Shown in pieces: positions 38,197 to 47,424 of a stretch of 64,000 bases of DNA (position 1 is its first letter; every line of letters starts with the position of its first letter). The position numbers and the translations under genes are program-made. This DNA comes from Pseudomonas quercus. GTDB lineage: Bacteria > Pseudomonadota > Gammaproteobacteria > Pseudomonadales > Pseudomonadaceae. The notes below the pieces were generated by a model. That model did not search any database. It saw only the letters and a list, made by a program, of their open reading frames with translations, and was not told the origin of the DNA. The stretch spans positions 248,001 to 312,000 of the forward strand of contig NZ_JAAVJI010000003.1 in the NCBI RefSeq assembly GCF_012033695.1. Direction: 5' to 3'.

Positions 38197-38931
38197 TTAA
38201 CGCTGGTGACGCGTGCGTTGGCTGCCTTCAACCAGCGTGAAGCAGAACCGCTGCGAGGGCGCAGCCGTTTCAGTGAATGTCTGGCCAGGCCTTACATGAA
38301 CGGTTCTGCCTTGCCCGCAGCCTGTTTCAGCGCGGTAGGTGGAAAAGTCTTCCAAGCGCACGGTGGTGTTGCCCTGGTTGGTCACGCGCACTTCCCCCTC
38401 CCGCTGCTGGAGCCGGGTATCGAAGCGCGCGGGTGAAGGCCCCACCAGCACAACCCCACCGATGGCCTTGAGCACGCCTACTTGTGCTTCGATTGCGTTA
38501 AGGTATTGCGCTCGCTCTTCATTCCCCAGGCCGAACGTGTCGTCCTTGGAAGGTACTACTGGGACAAAGCGCAGGCGAAAGTAACGCTCGGTGGTTCGAG
38601 CACCACGGTAGACCAGGCGGATGTCACGGCTGCCCTCGGCAGGCACGATCAACCGGCCAGGGCTGGCGATCAGGGGCCGATCGGTGCCTTCGAGCACCTG
38701 CTCTACCGAGTCGCCCTTGGCGTTATAAGTGATCTCTGCCACCTCTACCCGCACGAACGCCGTCTCGTTGCCCAGATTACGAACGCGCTTGGTGAAGGTT
38801 GAACGCGTGGGGGCCAGGTAGTCATACAGGGCACCGGTATTCAGCTCGGGCATGGCCATCACTGGCGAAGCGGCCATAGCCAGCCCGGCGCACACACCAC
38901 AGAGGATCAACCTGCGGCTAAACCTGCGCAT
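38197..38931 (-). CDS. alpha-pilus periplasmic chaperone, second copy
   Basis: A 244-residue protein with a signal peptide (MRRFSRRLILCGVCAGLAMAASPVMA) and the Ig-like chaperone fold of the CS1/CblB class: a conserved Tyr-rich N-terminus, SPGRLIVPAEGSRDIRLVYRGARTTERYFRLRFVPVVP, and a C-terminal domain with one Cys pair. It parallels the chaperone at 43266-44003 segment by segment, including YFRLRF, so the operon has two. It overlaps the adhesin gene by 14 bp. It probably serves the tip subunit. Confidence 0.85.
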   Translation of the reverse strand: MRRFSRRLILCGVCAGLAMAASPVMAMPELNTGALYDYLAPTRSTFTKRVRNLGNETAFVRVEVAEITYNAKGDSVEQVLEGTDRPLIASPGRLIVPAEGSRDIRLVYRGARTTERYFRLRFVPVVPSKDDTFGLGNEERAQYLNAIEAQVGVLKAIGGVVLVGPSPARFDTRLQQREGEVRVTNQGNTTVRLEDFSTYRAETGCGQGRTVHVRPGQTFTETAAPSQRFCFTLVEGSQRTRHQR

Positions 38932-40159
38932 CGAACACCAACGTAATGCCACCTTGGAAGGGATTGCCGGGGTTCGGCAGCATGATCCTTTTGAGATCCC
39001 CGTTTTCTATTACGATCCGCAACCGCCCCTGCTGATCCAACACAGGCTGGGTGACCTGAAACTCAACTGTACGGTTGTGATTTAACTCATTAAACCGTAC
39101 AGGTTGCCCCATATGCGTGATGGCAGGTGGGAGCTCAATAAATATAAGCACCCGGGCTGTCAATTGATTGCGAGCACTGTGCAGCACGCAAGTATCGACC
39201 GAATTGGGTTCGTCGCAGCGCATAGTCAGCTTGAAAGGCCCACTGGTTGAGATCTGGAAGGGCAGTATCTTAAGGATGGTACCGGGCGGTGGCTTCTGAC
39301 CGGTTAAGTACAAGTGCCATCCGCCGTAACTATCAGGTGGCTGCAGGTCAATGTGGTCCGACCCTGCCGGGAAACTCATGCTCAGCTCGTGTTGTACCGT
39401 CACGCTAAAGTTGAAGGTCACACTGTTGTCGCTCAGGTTGCTCACGCGGCTACCCAGGCTGAAATCCCCTGCTTCGCCGATGCTGTAGGTCACGCTGCCT
39501 TGATAAGCCCCAGCCGGGACCGTATGGGGCGCGGGTAATATCAGCCGGTACCCGACCGACGTTCGCCGGGCCGAAGGGGTGATTTCCAACTGTTTACTGG
39601 TGCCCGCCGTAGCGGGGTAACACAGCCCCGGCGATACTGGGTCCGCCATGCGCCAGATAAACCCTGCGGCATTGCCACCGTCGCTTCCATAGGGCGCCAC
39701 GAACGAGCAATTACCACCTGTGCTGGAATGGTTGGCCGGGTTTTCGAGCTTGTCGAACCCTGTACCACTCAGTACTTGCGCCATATGGGTGATCTGAAAC
39801 TGTGCCGCGAGTGTATTACCTTCGGCGGAGATCAAGGTCACGTTGGCTTGAGGAGGCGCCTGCAGCGACCAGCGGCGGGACGCTGGCGGCAGGCCGCTGA
39901 GTACATTGCGGTCGTACTGCACAGGCAACGCCACCGACGTGATCTGGTTACCGCAGCCGCCATATTCCACACAAAAACCGGAGGGTGGCGTCGTGTTTTG
40001 GAACTCCGAGCTAGAGGACGATGGCCGGTAGGCGGCACTGATGTCCACCGTAGCCGCCTGAGCGTAGGCGCCCAGCATAAGGCTTGAGGCCAGGGCCATT
40101 AGCGCCAGGTAATGACGACTGGTGCCGCGCCTGCGCGGTAAATGATGTGTATCACGCAT
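38918..40159 (-). CDS. CS1/CblD-type minor fimbrial subunit, probable tip adhesin
   Basis: A 413-residue exported protein (signal ending MLGAYAQA). An N-terminal adhesin-like domain contains three Cys (SGFCVEYGGCGN, GGNCSFVAPYG). A C-terminal pilin-like domain carries one disulfide (MRCDEPNSVDTCVLH) and a terminal beta strand GITLVFDAQV. Size and layout match the tip subunits of class 5/alpha pili (CfaE, CooD, CblD). The receptor is unknown. It overlaps both the usher gene (8 bp) and the downstream chaperone gene. Confidence 0.82.
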   Translation of the reverse strand: MRDTHHLPRRRGTSRHYLALMALASSLMLGAYAQAATVDISAAYRPSSSSSEFQNTTPPSGFCVEYGGCGNQITSVALPVQYDRNVLSGLPPASRRWSLQAPPQANVTLISAEGNTLAAQFQITHMAQVLSGTGFDKLENPANHSSTGGNCSFVAPYGSDGGNAAGFIWRMADPVSPGLCYPATAGTSKQLEITPSARRTSVGYRLILPAPHTVPAGAYQGSVTYSIGEAGDFSLGSRVSNLSDNSVTFNFSVTVQHELSMSFPAGSDHIDLQPPDSYGGWHLYLTGQKPPPGTILKILPFQISTSGPFKLTMRCDEPNSVDTCVLHSARNQLTARVLIFIELPPAITHMGQPVRFNELNHNRTVEFQVTQPVLDQQGRLRIVIENGDLKRIMLPNPGNPFQGGITLVFDAQV

Positions 40160-42671
40160 CGGGGCGTTCTCCTTCCAATGTACCGGCCACCTGGGTCTGG
40201 CTGCAGGTAAGGTCGCCTACCATCAGCACATCCTGTTCGCGTTGCACGCGGGCAGGGTCCACATTGACCAGGCAACGGCGTTTGCCGTGATGACGAACCT
40301 CAAGCGTGGGCGTGGAATGGCTCATTTCCACCGCGAAAAAGCCGTCTGCTTCGCTCACGCCACGGCTAGCGTGATTGACCACCATGGCGCCGGGCAGCGG
40401 TTTGCCGCCGTCGTCCAGCAAGCGCCCGATGACCGTGACCGTGCGCATGATCCGCACGCGCTGATAGCCCACTGCGCCCTTGTTCAGGTGATAGTCCGCG
40501 ACTTGAGGCACTACCACTGCGGGGTGTGCGCTATCGCCTCTGACGTCGAAGCGAACGCGCCCGGGCTCGTAAGGGGTCAGCGGGATGACATTGCGCCCAG
40601 CCTGCAGCCGGCCACTGGTACCGTGCTCGTCATAGGTACGCAGCTGGATATCGGGAAGGTCACTGTCCACGTCCACGATCATGCCGGAGGCGTAACTGTT
40701 GAAATCACCACTGGAGGCCACATGGCCGCCTCCCAAAGCAATGGTATTGCCCAGGTTGAGCCCGCCGCCCAGTTCGCCGTTATAGGAAGACGACTGCACG
40801 TACAGGTCGCCAGCCAACGCCGGGCTGAGAAAGTCCACGCGCCCGCCTACCCCAACGCCGTAGCTGTCTTTGTTGAGGGTACCGGTCACGTTCTGCAGGA
40901 AAGGCCCATGCAGTGCATGGCGATAGTTGAGCGTGGCCACTTGCTCACGGCCACCTTCACGGTCGGTGCGTGTACCGAAGGTGCCATACACACTGTCGCC
41001 ACCGCTGCCCAGGGCAACGGTCAGGCTGACATCCAGGCCACGGTTGCGACGGTTGCCGCTGCTGTCACTTCCTGGCCGGTCAAACATTGAAAAGCGCCAA
41101 TAGGCGTCCGAGCCCAGTACCACGCTACGCTGCACCCAGGACAGATCCAGCCCGGTGCCGGCCGCAGGCCCGGTGTCATGCGTAAGCCGGGCAGTGCCCG
41201 TGCCTCGCGCAGTAAACCGGTGCTGCCAACTCAAGGCAGTCTGGGTATTCTCCTGTATTGCCCAACGCTGCCGGCTAGGAAAGCCTGGAGGCAAGCGATC
41301 ATCCCACGCCTGGTAATACAGCCAGGAGCGGTTGTGACTAAGCATCAGGTTACCCGCGCGGTAGGTGTAGATAGCTTGGGTGTCCAGGCCATCGCCAAGG
41401 CCATCGGTGCGGTAAACGTTGCTGAACAGCTGCAAGCCTTGGCTCAACGACGCATCGAGCGACAGGCCGTATTGCATACGGGCATCCACATGCTCCACCG
41501 ACATCCCTAGGATGGCTTGCGGGTGCAGCAGGTAGTTGGCGATCAGGCCAGCGTTCATGCCTTCTTCGCGCGTGCTGTCCCAGTTGCTGAGCAATTCGCG
41601 CCCTTGCCCCAGGTACGCGTTATAGCGCCAGCGTTGGTCGAGATTTTTCCAGTTCTGGGGTTTGTAGATGAACTCATTACTGGTAGCCGTGACCTGGCCG
41701 TCTTCCACTACCCGCACCTCTACTTCATAGATACCGCCCGGCAGTGAGCGTGTATCCACGGTTTGTAGCCCCGGCTGTACCGGTTGGCTGTAGATCAAGG
41801 AGCCGCTGCGGTACACCTCCACGGTAGCCGGGCGGTTGGGCGTGACGTACACCGGGCTGGCGCTTGGCTGGGCGCTGTCGATCGCCAGGCTATCGCTGCT
41901 CCCAAACATGAGCCCCAAGGTGCCTTCGGGGCGGCCGTTCAGGGTGCGCGGCTGGCGGCTCAAGCCTTGCAGGGAGGGCGCAAAATAACCCAGGCGGTAA
42001 AAGTGATCGCCCCGCAAGTGATCGGCATACAGGCTGCGCAACCGATGGCGGTCTTCGCTCAAGCCTTCATAGCGGCTGCGGTCGACCTGCCCTTCGGCTA
42101 CGGTGGTCCACTGGCCGACACTGCCCGTGGCAGCTGCCAGCCAGGTGCCATACATCTGGGACTCGCTGCCCGCGACATTCAGTTGATTACGCACCAGCAA
42201 GCCGCTGCTGCGTTCGGGCAGCCGATGAAATCGGGGTGTTTCGGTGTCTTGTTCCGCTTGTGCGGTGAGAATGGAAAGCGCAGATCGCTCCAGGCTGTAG
42301 TGCAGCGCAACCAAGCCTTCTGGGCAGCGGGCTGTGCAATCGCCCAAGGACAAGGGTTCGCCCAAGGCATCGAGCCATGCTTGACGCTGCGCTTGCGAGG
42401 CATCGGATTGGGTGGTGCTGGTGAACTTGAGCAGTTGGGCTGTGTTGTCTTGCCCAAGCAACAGCATAGCGTCCCCCAGGTAGCGACCATTGAGGTCGAC
42501 CCGTACCACCAAGGGCACATTGAAGAAGTGGTCTCGAAATTCCGGAGGTAGCCCTTTTGCCTGGCTGAGCAGGTCGAGGCTGGAGGGCCCGGCCGCACTT
42601 GCTTCGGCAGCCAGCAGGCCCAAACCCACCGCCCAGGCGATTACGAGCTTGAGGTGATTGTTTGCTAGCAC
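40152..42671 (-). CDS. CS1-type outer-membrane usher
   Basis: An 839-residue usher with signal peptide (ending GLLAAEASA), N-terminal periplasmic domain, a long beta-barrel region rich in alternating aromatic/Gly strands, and the alpha-usher plug/C-terminal signature (RFDVRGDSAHPAVVVPQVADYHLNKGAVGYQRVRIMRTVTVIGRLLDDGGKPLPGAMV). It is shorter in its ends than gamma-type ushers, as usual for CooC/CblC/TcfC. It threads chaperone-bound pilins through the outer membrane. Confidence 0.88.
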   Translation of the reverse strand: MLANNHLKLVIAWAVGLGLLAAEASAAGPSSLDLLSQAKGLPPEFRDHFFNVPLVVRVDLNGRYLGDAMLLLGQDNTAQLLKFTSTTQSDASQAQRQAWLDALGEPLSLGDCTARCPEGLVALHYSLERSALSILTAQAEQDTETPRFHRLPERSSGLLVRNQLNVAGSESQMYGTWLAAATGSVGQWTTVAEGQVDRSRYEGLSEDRHRLRSLYADHLRGDHFYRLGYFAPSLQGLSRQPRTLNGRPEGTLGLMFGSSDSLAIDSAQPSASPVYVTPNRPATVEVYRSGSLIYSQPVQPGLQTVDTRSLPGGIYEVEVRVVEDGQVTATSNEFIYKPQNWKNLDQRWRYNAYLGQGRELLSNWDSTREEGMNAGLIANYLLHPQAILGMSVEHVDARMQYGLSLDASLSQGLQLFSNVYRTDGLGDGLDTQAIYTYRAGNLMLSHNRSWLYYQAWDDRLPPGFPSRQRWAIQENTQTALSWQHRFTARGTGTARLTHDTGPAAGTGLDLSWVQRSVVLGSDAYWRFSMFDRPGSDSSGNRRNRGLDVSLTVALGSGGDSVYGTFGTRTDREGGREQVATLNYRHALHGPFLQNVTGTLNKDSYGVGVGGRVDFLSPALAGDLYVQSSSYNGELGGGLNLGNTIALGGGHVASSGDFNSYASGMIVDVDSDLPDIQLRTYDEHGTSGRLQAGRNVIPLTPYEPGRVRFDVRGDSAHPAVVVPQVADYHLNKGAVGYQRVRIMRTVTVIGRLLDDGGKPLPGAMVVNHASRGVSEADGFFAVEMSHSTPTLEVRHHGKRRCLVNVDPARVQREQDVLMVGDLTCSQTQVAGTLEGERPDA

Positions 42672-42732
42672 GGTACGTATCCCAGCTGGAAGGCAAGGAA
42701 CGCGGGCCAGCAGCGGCCCGCGCTACTAAGGT

Positions 42733-43209
42733 TTACGGGTTAACAGCCAGTGGGGTTTCGAAGGTCACGTCAACAAAGGCCATGTAGTTGCCCGGCTGGT
42801 ACGGGCCAGAAGCGGCGGCAATGTCCATGTTCATCCAGAAGCGATCCGCGGCGTCGGTGGCGGAGACTATTTCTTGGGCGGTGTTGGTTAAATCCACGCC
42901 ATTGGCCGTGATGGTCAACGGGATACGGTCACCACGGCTGGTGAGGGTGGCATCGCTTTCCAGCCGGGCAGAAATGGCGCCCGTGGTGCTTTTCACAATC
43001 ACGCGCTTGCCCGCGATGGTTTCCAGATTGCCATCGGCGCCCAAGGTCATTTTCTGGTTTTCATTCATCCAGCCGTGTTCATCGATAAAGGTGAACGCAG
43101 CGGTCGGCACTTCCGCAGTGATCTGGATACGCTTGGTGATTTTGTTGTCCGCGGCCATGGCCGAACCTGCGATCAACAGGGCGAGGGGAAGGGCGAGGTA
43201 TTTCATCAT
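42733..43209 (-). CDS. CS1/CblA-type major fimbrial subunit
   Basis: A 158-residue pilin with a signal peptide ending AGSAMA and a mature N-terminus ADNKITKRIQITAEVPTAAFTF, the donor strand region of alpha pilins. It lacks cysteines, as CS1 and cable pilins do. There are two adjacent ATGs (43209, 43206); an AGGAG about 9 bases upstream fits the first. It lies between the first chaperone and the usher, the classical CS1/cable order. Confidence 0.87.
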   Translation of the reverse strand: MMKYLALPLALLIAGSAMAADNKITKRIQITAEVPTAAFTFIDEHGWMNENQKMTLGADGNLETIAGKRVIVKSTTGAISARLESDATLTSRGDRIPLTITANGVDLTNTAQEIVSATDAADRFWMNMDIAAASGPYQPGNYMAFVDVTFETPLAVNP

Positions 43210-43265
43210 TGGAGGGTGCTCCTGGTTGCGTTGGTTTTTTTAAGTGCCGGTAAGAGAGGGCCCGG

Positions 43266-44003
43266 CTAGCCCTTGATTTCATAAGGCAGAGGCGCAAGCG
43301 CACCACGCCGGTGCTCGAAGGCGTAGGTAGAGCCTGGGGTTTTGGGGAATACACGGCGGCCGCCTGGCGGCAGGTGGTGCACCACCGCCGGGTCGCAGTC
43401 GATGCCGGAGGCGTCACAACGTCGAAAGCGCTCGAGTACCGCCGTGGCATTGCCAACATTGCGCACTACGAAGCGGCCCTCTTCTTCGTCGATAGCCAGT
43501 TGGTGAGTGACTTCACGGGGGCGTACGTACAAAACCGAGCCGAAGCCGGCCAACATCTGTACCCCGCCTGAAATGGAAACTTCATAATCCTGGGCTTCTT
43601 GCTCGGTCAGCTCGAAGCCATCCCCTGCCCCTGGCAGCACGGGGTTGAAGCGCAGGCGGAAATACCGCTCATGCGTGCGGTCGCCATCGAACAGCAAACG
43701 TACGGTTTGCATCCCTTTGGCGGGAATGATCAACCGTGTAGGGCTCACCACCAGCTCACGCTGGCCGCCGCCGGCCTGGATATCCAGGGGCAACTCCTCA
43801 ACCGTGCCGTCGGGCTTTGGGATAAGCTCCCAGGCGCGCACCTTCACAAACGCGGTTGCGTCCCCACCGTTAGCGATGCGCTTTACCAGCACGCCTTTTT
43901 CGGCCTGCAGGTAATCGTTGAGGGACCCGATACTGATCTGCGGCCCGCCCAGCGCCAGCCCAGGCAAACCGAACAACAATGCAATTACGAAGATAAACCG
44001 CAT
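43266..44003 (-). CDS. alpha-pilus periplasmic chaperone, first copy
   Basis: A 245-residue chaperone with signal MRFIFVIALLFGLPGLALG and SPTRLIIPAKGMQTVRLLFDGDRTHERYFRLRFNPVLP, the G1-proximal and YFRLRF motifs of CblB/CooB. A C-terminal Cys pair (RRCDASGIDCDP) is present. It is the first gene of the pilus operon, upstream of the major subunit. The ATG at 44003 gives a clean signal peptide; a farther ATG at 44078 is less likely. Confidence 0.87.
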   Translation of the reverse strand: MRFIFVIALLFGLPGLALGGPQISIGSLNDYLQAEKGVLVKRIANGGDATAFVKVRAWELIPKPDGTVEELPLDIQAGGGQRELVVSPTRLIIPAKGMQTVRLLFDGDRTHERYFRLRFNPVLPGAGDGFELTEQEAQDYEVSISGGVQMLAGFGSVLYVRPREVTHQLAIDEEEGRFVVRNVGNATAVLERFRRCDASGIDCDPAVVHHLPPGGRRVFPKTPGSTYAFEHRRGALAPLPYEIKG

Positions 44004-44181
44004 GGAACAATAGCCTCCAACAACAAGCGAAGCGGCGTTAAGGAGGCGCCATTGTTGGAACTTTCCAAAAAAGTTCATGCGAGAATTTTCTTTCTGAGCT
44101 GCTCGAAATATCCGAGCGACGTATAGGAATTTTCTTGAAAATCAATTGCACACGCCGTGCAGAGCCGTTTGCAGGTTTCGC

Positions 44182-44209
44182 TTTACAGCGCGCGCGTAAT
44201 CGTTATAAT
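44182..44209 (+). promoter_or_regulatory. sigma-70 promoter of tRNA-Thr
   Basis: TTTACA (44182-44187), 16-bp spacer, TATAAT (44204-44209), 13 bases before the tRNA. Confidence 0.85.
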
Positions 44210-44222
44210 CAGCGCCCTCACC

Positions 44223-44298
<76 letters not shown>

Positions 44299-44338
44299 TG
44301 TTTAGCTCCTACGCGTTCGATGGATGCGTCGGGGTACG

Positions 44339-44366
44339 AAAAACCCGCCTTTTTGGCGGGTTTTTT
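44339..44366 (+). terminator. tRNA-Thr terminator
   Basis: AAACCCGCC pairs with GGCGGGTTT around TTTTT, followed by a T-run, 40 bp after the tRNA. Confidence 0.9.
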
Positions 44367-44734
44367 CGTTTCTGAGGTGGAGAAGAGCTGTGGCGAGGCC
44401 GTGCCCTGCGAAGCCTTCAGGCTTGGTACGCCCTTGGGCGCTGTGTGTGTGGTCGCTAGCCGCGTGTAGCACTCAGGCAAGGCTAGAGCCACATCGCCGC
44501 TGCTTTTCTTGGGTTGGTTGAATCAGCACTGCACTGCGGGATCAGCGACACGCACCCCGTAGTGGCGCTACCACCTAAAACGCAGATAGCGACCTCAATG
44601 GCGAACCTATGCGCAAGCGGCTGCAGCACAGAGCCGCGAACCAATCCTCCAGCCTGAAAACACGGTCCAACCCGACGCGCTACGCCTTAGAATGATGAAA
44701 AACGTTTGGAGGCCGCCGGGACTTGCAACAGGCC
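44367..44734. other. intergenic region after tRNA-Thr
   Basis: About 370 bp with no gene I can support. It contains no obvious integrase remnant, promoter or terminator. Short open frames here overlap the tRNA or its terminator and were discarded. Confidence 0.5.
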
Positions 44735-45652
44735 TCAACCCTGGCGTGATTCGCTATCGTGTTTTAGGGCGTTCCAGAAAGCCTGCATGGTGGCATTGTT
44801 GTTCCCATTGGTGCGGTAGGAGCGGATTTCCAGCTCTTCATTCCAGGCATCGCTGCCAGCGGGCACCAGCGTGCCTCGTGCCAACTCTTCCTGGGCTGCA
44901 CTTTTAGGCAGCCAGGCCAGGCCGTAGCCTTCCCGGGCCATTTGCATGACCTGCACCGCCATGTCGCCTTCGTAGCAGGTTTCCAAGTAGTAAGGCGTAG
45001 GGCTGCGCTTGAGGATGGTATCGACAATCCGCCTAAGGAAGGTGCTTTCCGTGTAGGCCAGATGCGGGGTGGGTGCATGGGGGCTGCCGGGTAAGGTGAA
45101 CAAGGGGCGGCCGCGCCTACCTGGCGCGGACACAGGCACCAAGGAGTCCAAACCCAGGGACAAGCTACTGAATTTTTCCGTGCTTAAGGAGATCGGGGCA
45201 TGGGGGTGGTGGTAGCCGATCATCAAGTCGCAGTGCCCCTCTTCCAGGGCCATTACGGCCTGGTGCACATTAGCGGCCACTACGCGCGCCTTGAAGTGGC
45301 CGTTGCGCGCCTGCTGTTGCTTGAGCCATTTGGGGAGGAAGGTGACCGAGAGGGTATGGCCTACGGTTACCGCGATAGAGTCCCCCGGCATACGGCCGGC
45401 CTCTAGTAACTCCTCGCGCACAGCGAGCAAGCTGAGCAGGGTTTCTCGGCTTTGTTCATAAAACGCCTGCCCGGCACTAGTAAGTTGCGCGGGGTAGATC
45501 CCGCGATTGACCAGCTCTACCCCTACCCAGCTCTCTAGAGACTGAATACGCCGGGACAACGCCGACTGGCTGATACAGCGGATATCAGCCGCGCGCGAGA
45601 AGCTGTTGGTCTCTGCCAACGCAATCAGGTCTTCGATCCATTTCAGTTGCAT
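44735..45652 (-). CDS. LysR-family transcriptional regulator
   Basis: A 305-residue LTTR starting MQLKWIEDLIALAETNSFSRAADIRCISQSALSRRIQSLESWVGVELVNRG, the wing-HTH of the family, followed by a substrate-binding domain. It is divergent from the symporter gene 430 bp away and most likely controls it and the adjacent racemase. The effector ligand is unknown; a dicarboxylic amino acid would fit the neighbours. Confidence 0.92.
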   Translation of the reverse strand: MQLKWIEDLIALAETNSFSRAADIRCISQSALSRRIQSLESWVGVELVNRGIYPAQLTSAGQAFYEQSRETLLSLLAVREELLEAGRMPGDSIAVTVGHTLSVTFLPKWLKQQQARNGHFKARVVAANVHQAVMALEEGHCDLMIGYHHPHAPISLSTEKFSSLSLGLDSLVPVSAPGRRGRPLFTLPGSPHAPTPHLAYTESTFLRRIVDTILKRSPTPYYLETCYEGDMAVQVMQMAREGYGLAWLPKSAAQEELARGTLVPAGSDAWNEELEIRSYRTNGNNNATMQAFWNALKHDSESRQG

Positions 45653-46082
45653 GGTGTACCCGGTTCCCTGTTGGCGAGGGCATTACCCTAACAAGCAACG
45701 GCACCTGCAGGCAGCCCGGATTCGAGAAAAATACGACGCCCAGCGTTCCATCTACGACCTCGCGATGGAAGGTGAAACCTTTCAGCGCCATACGCCACCC
45801 AGGCTATGCATAAAGCACATAGTTATAGACCGCGAATGCATCACCTTGTGAAGCATTTGTTCTTAGAATCGATCTCAGCCGCCGATGCCCTCACAGGGCG
45901 CGATGGTGATTCGGGCATTGACCCCTAGAGCACAAGCCCGTTCTCGGTTAACGCGGTGTCACCACTTACGTTTTACCTGCCTAACGCATCGCTTTACCAG
46001 AGCGGGTATGCGGTGTGCCGTGTTGCCCGCTGAACATACTTTTTGCGCGCCAGGTTCGCCGCGCGCCTTGCTGAGGTTACGC
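45653..46082. promoter_or_regulatory. divergent promoter region, lysR / symporter
   Basis: A 430-bp region between divergent start codons. It should carry LysR binding sites for both directions. I could not single out a convincing T-N11-A dyad. The symporter ATG at 46083 is preceded by GAGGTTACGC. Confidence 0.5.
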
Positions 46083-47408
46083 ATGAATAACATCCGATTG
46101 GCCAAGCAAATCGTTATGGCTCTGATACTCGGCGTAGTGGTCGGGGGTGGCCTGCATCATTACCTGGCAAACCCCGAAATGACCAAAGAAGTAGCCTCGT
46201 ACTTCAACATGATTACCGACGTGTTCTTGCGGTTGATCAAGATGATTATCGCACCGCTGGTTTTCGCCACCTTGGTAGCGGGCCTGGCGAGCATGAGCTC
46301 CAGTGGTTCGGGCATGGTCGCACGGATTTCCATTCGATCCATGACGTGGTTTGTCTGCGCGTCGTTGTTTTCCTTGTCGCTCGGGATTGTGCTAGTGAAC
46401 GTGTTCCAGCCGGGCGCGGGCATGAACCTGCCTATTCCCGAAAAGGATGCGGCAGTCGCTGGGCTCAACACCAGTGGCTTTACGCTGCAATCGTTCCTGA
46501 CCCATGTGTTCCCTCGTAGCATTGCCGAGGCCATGGCCACTAATGAGATCTTGCAGATCCTGATCTTCGCGCTGTTTTTCGGCGCCGCATTGGCCTATGT
46601 AAAGAAGACCACCGGCAACTCCATGATCCAGCCATTGCTCGATGAGTTGGTCAAGGTCATGTTCCGCATTACCGACTATGTCATGGCGCTGGCACCGATC
46701 GCCGTCTTTACCGCGATTGGCTCGGCGATCACCGTGCAAGGGCTGGGGTTGCTGGTCGACTACGGCAAGCTGGTAGGTGAGTTCTACGTAGGTATTGCCT
46801 TGTTGTGGGCAGCGCTGATTCTGGTAGGGCGTGCGTTTCTTGGCAACGCGGTATTTAAACTGATCAAGCTGATCCGTGAGCCGGTGCTGTTGGCGTTCTC
46901 TACGTGCAGCAGTGAGTCGGCCTACCCTAAAACCATCGACGCGTTGGAAAATTTCGGTGCCTCCAAGAACGTAACCCGCTTCGTGCTTCCACTGGGTTAT
47001 TCGTTCAACCTGGACGGCTCGATGATGTACCAGGCATTCGCCCTGATGTTCATTGCACAGGCGTACAACATTGACTTGTCGATCTTTGAACAGGTCGTGA
47101 TTCTCCTCACGTGCATGATCACCAGCAAAGGCATGGCCGGCGTAGCGCGGGCATCCTTGGTGGTGGTAGCCGCTACCTTGCCAATCGTGCACCTGCCTGA
47201 AGCCGGGCTGTTGCTGATCATCGGCATCGACCCTTTCATGGACATGGCCCGTACTGCTACCAATGTCGGCGGCAACAGCATTGCAACCGCCGTAGTGGCC
47301 AAGCTCGAAGCCGACCGTGGAGAAGCGCCGGCAGCCGACACGCTCGAAACGCCAGCTGTGGCCGGCACACCCCCGCGGCAACCCCTGAATACCTCAGAAC
47401 TGGCTTAA
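46083..47408 (+). CDS. dicarboxylate/amino acid:cation symporter (DAACS family)
   Basis: A 441-residue transporter of the GltP/DctA fold. The first helix is IVMALILGVVVGGGLHHY. The HP1/HP2 and substrate-site motifs are SSSGSGMVARIS (shifted), FSTCSSESAYPKTI in HP1, NLDGSMMYQAFALMFIAQ in TM7 and GIDPFMDMARTATNVGGNSIATAVV in TM8. The TCSSESA of HP1 and the TM8 Asp/Arg suggest an acidic amino-acid substrate (Asp/Glu). An in-frame ATG 198 bp upstream was rejected for lack of similarity. It is 16 bp before the tandem racemase. Confidence 0.9.
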   Translation: MNNIRLAKQIVMALILGVVVGGGLHHYLANPEMTKEVASYFNMITDVFLRLIKMIIAPLVFATLVAGLASMSSSGSGMVARISIRSMTWFVCASLFSLSLGIVLVNVFQPGAGMNLPIPEKDAAVAGLNTSGFTLQSFLTHVFPRSIAEAMATNEILQILIFALFFGAALAYVKKTTGNSMIQPLLDELVKVMFRITDYVMALAPIAVFTAIGSAITVQGLGLLVDYGKLVGEFYVGIALLWAALILVGRAFLGNAVFKLIKLIREPVLLAFSTCSSESAYPKTIDALENFGASKNVTRFVLPLGYSFNLDGSMMYQAFALMFIAQAYNIDLSIFEQVVILLTCMITSKGMAGVARASLVVVAATLPIVHLPEAGLLLIIGIDPFMDMARTATNVGGNSIATAVVAKLEADRGEAPAADTLETPAVAGTPPRQPLNTSELA

Positions 47409-47424
47409 GCTAACGGAAGTAGCG

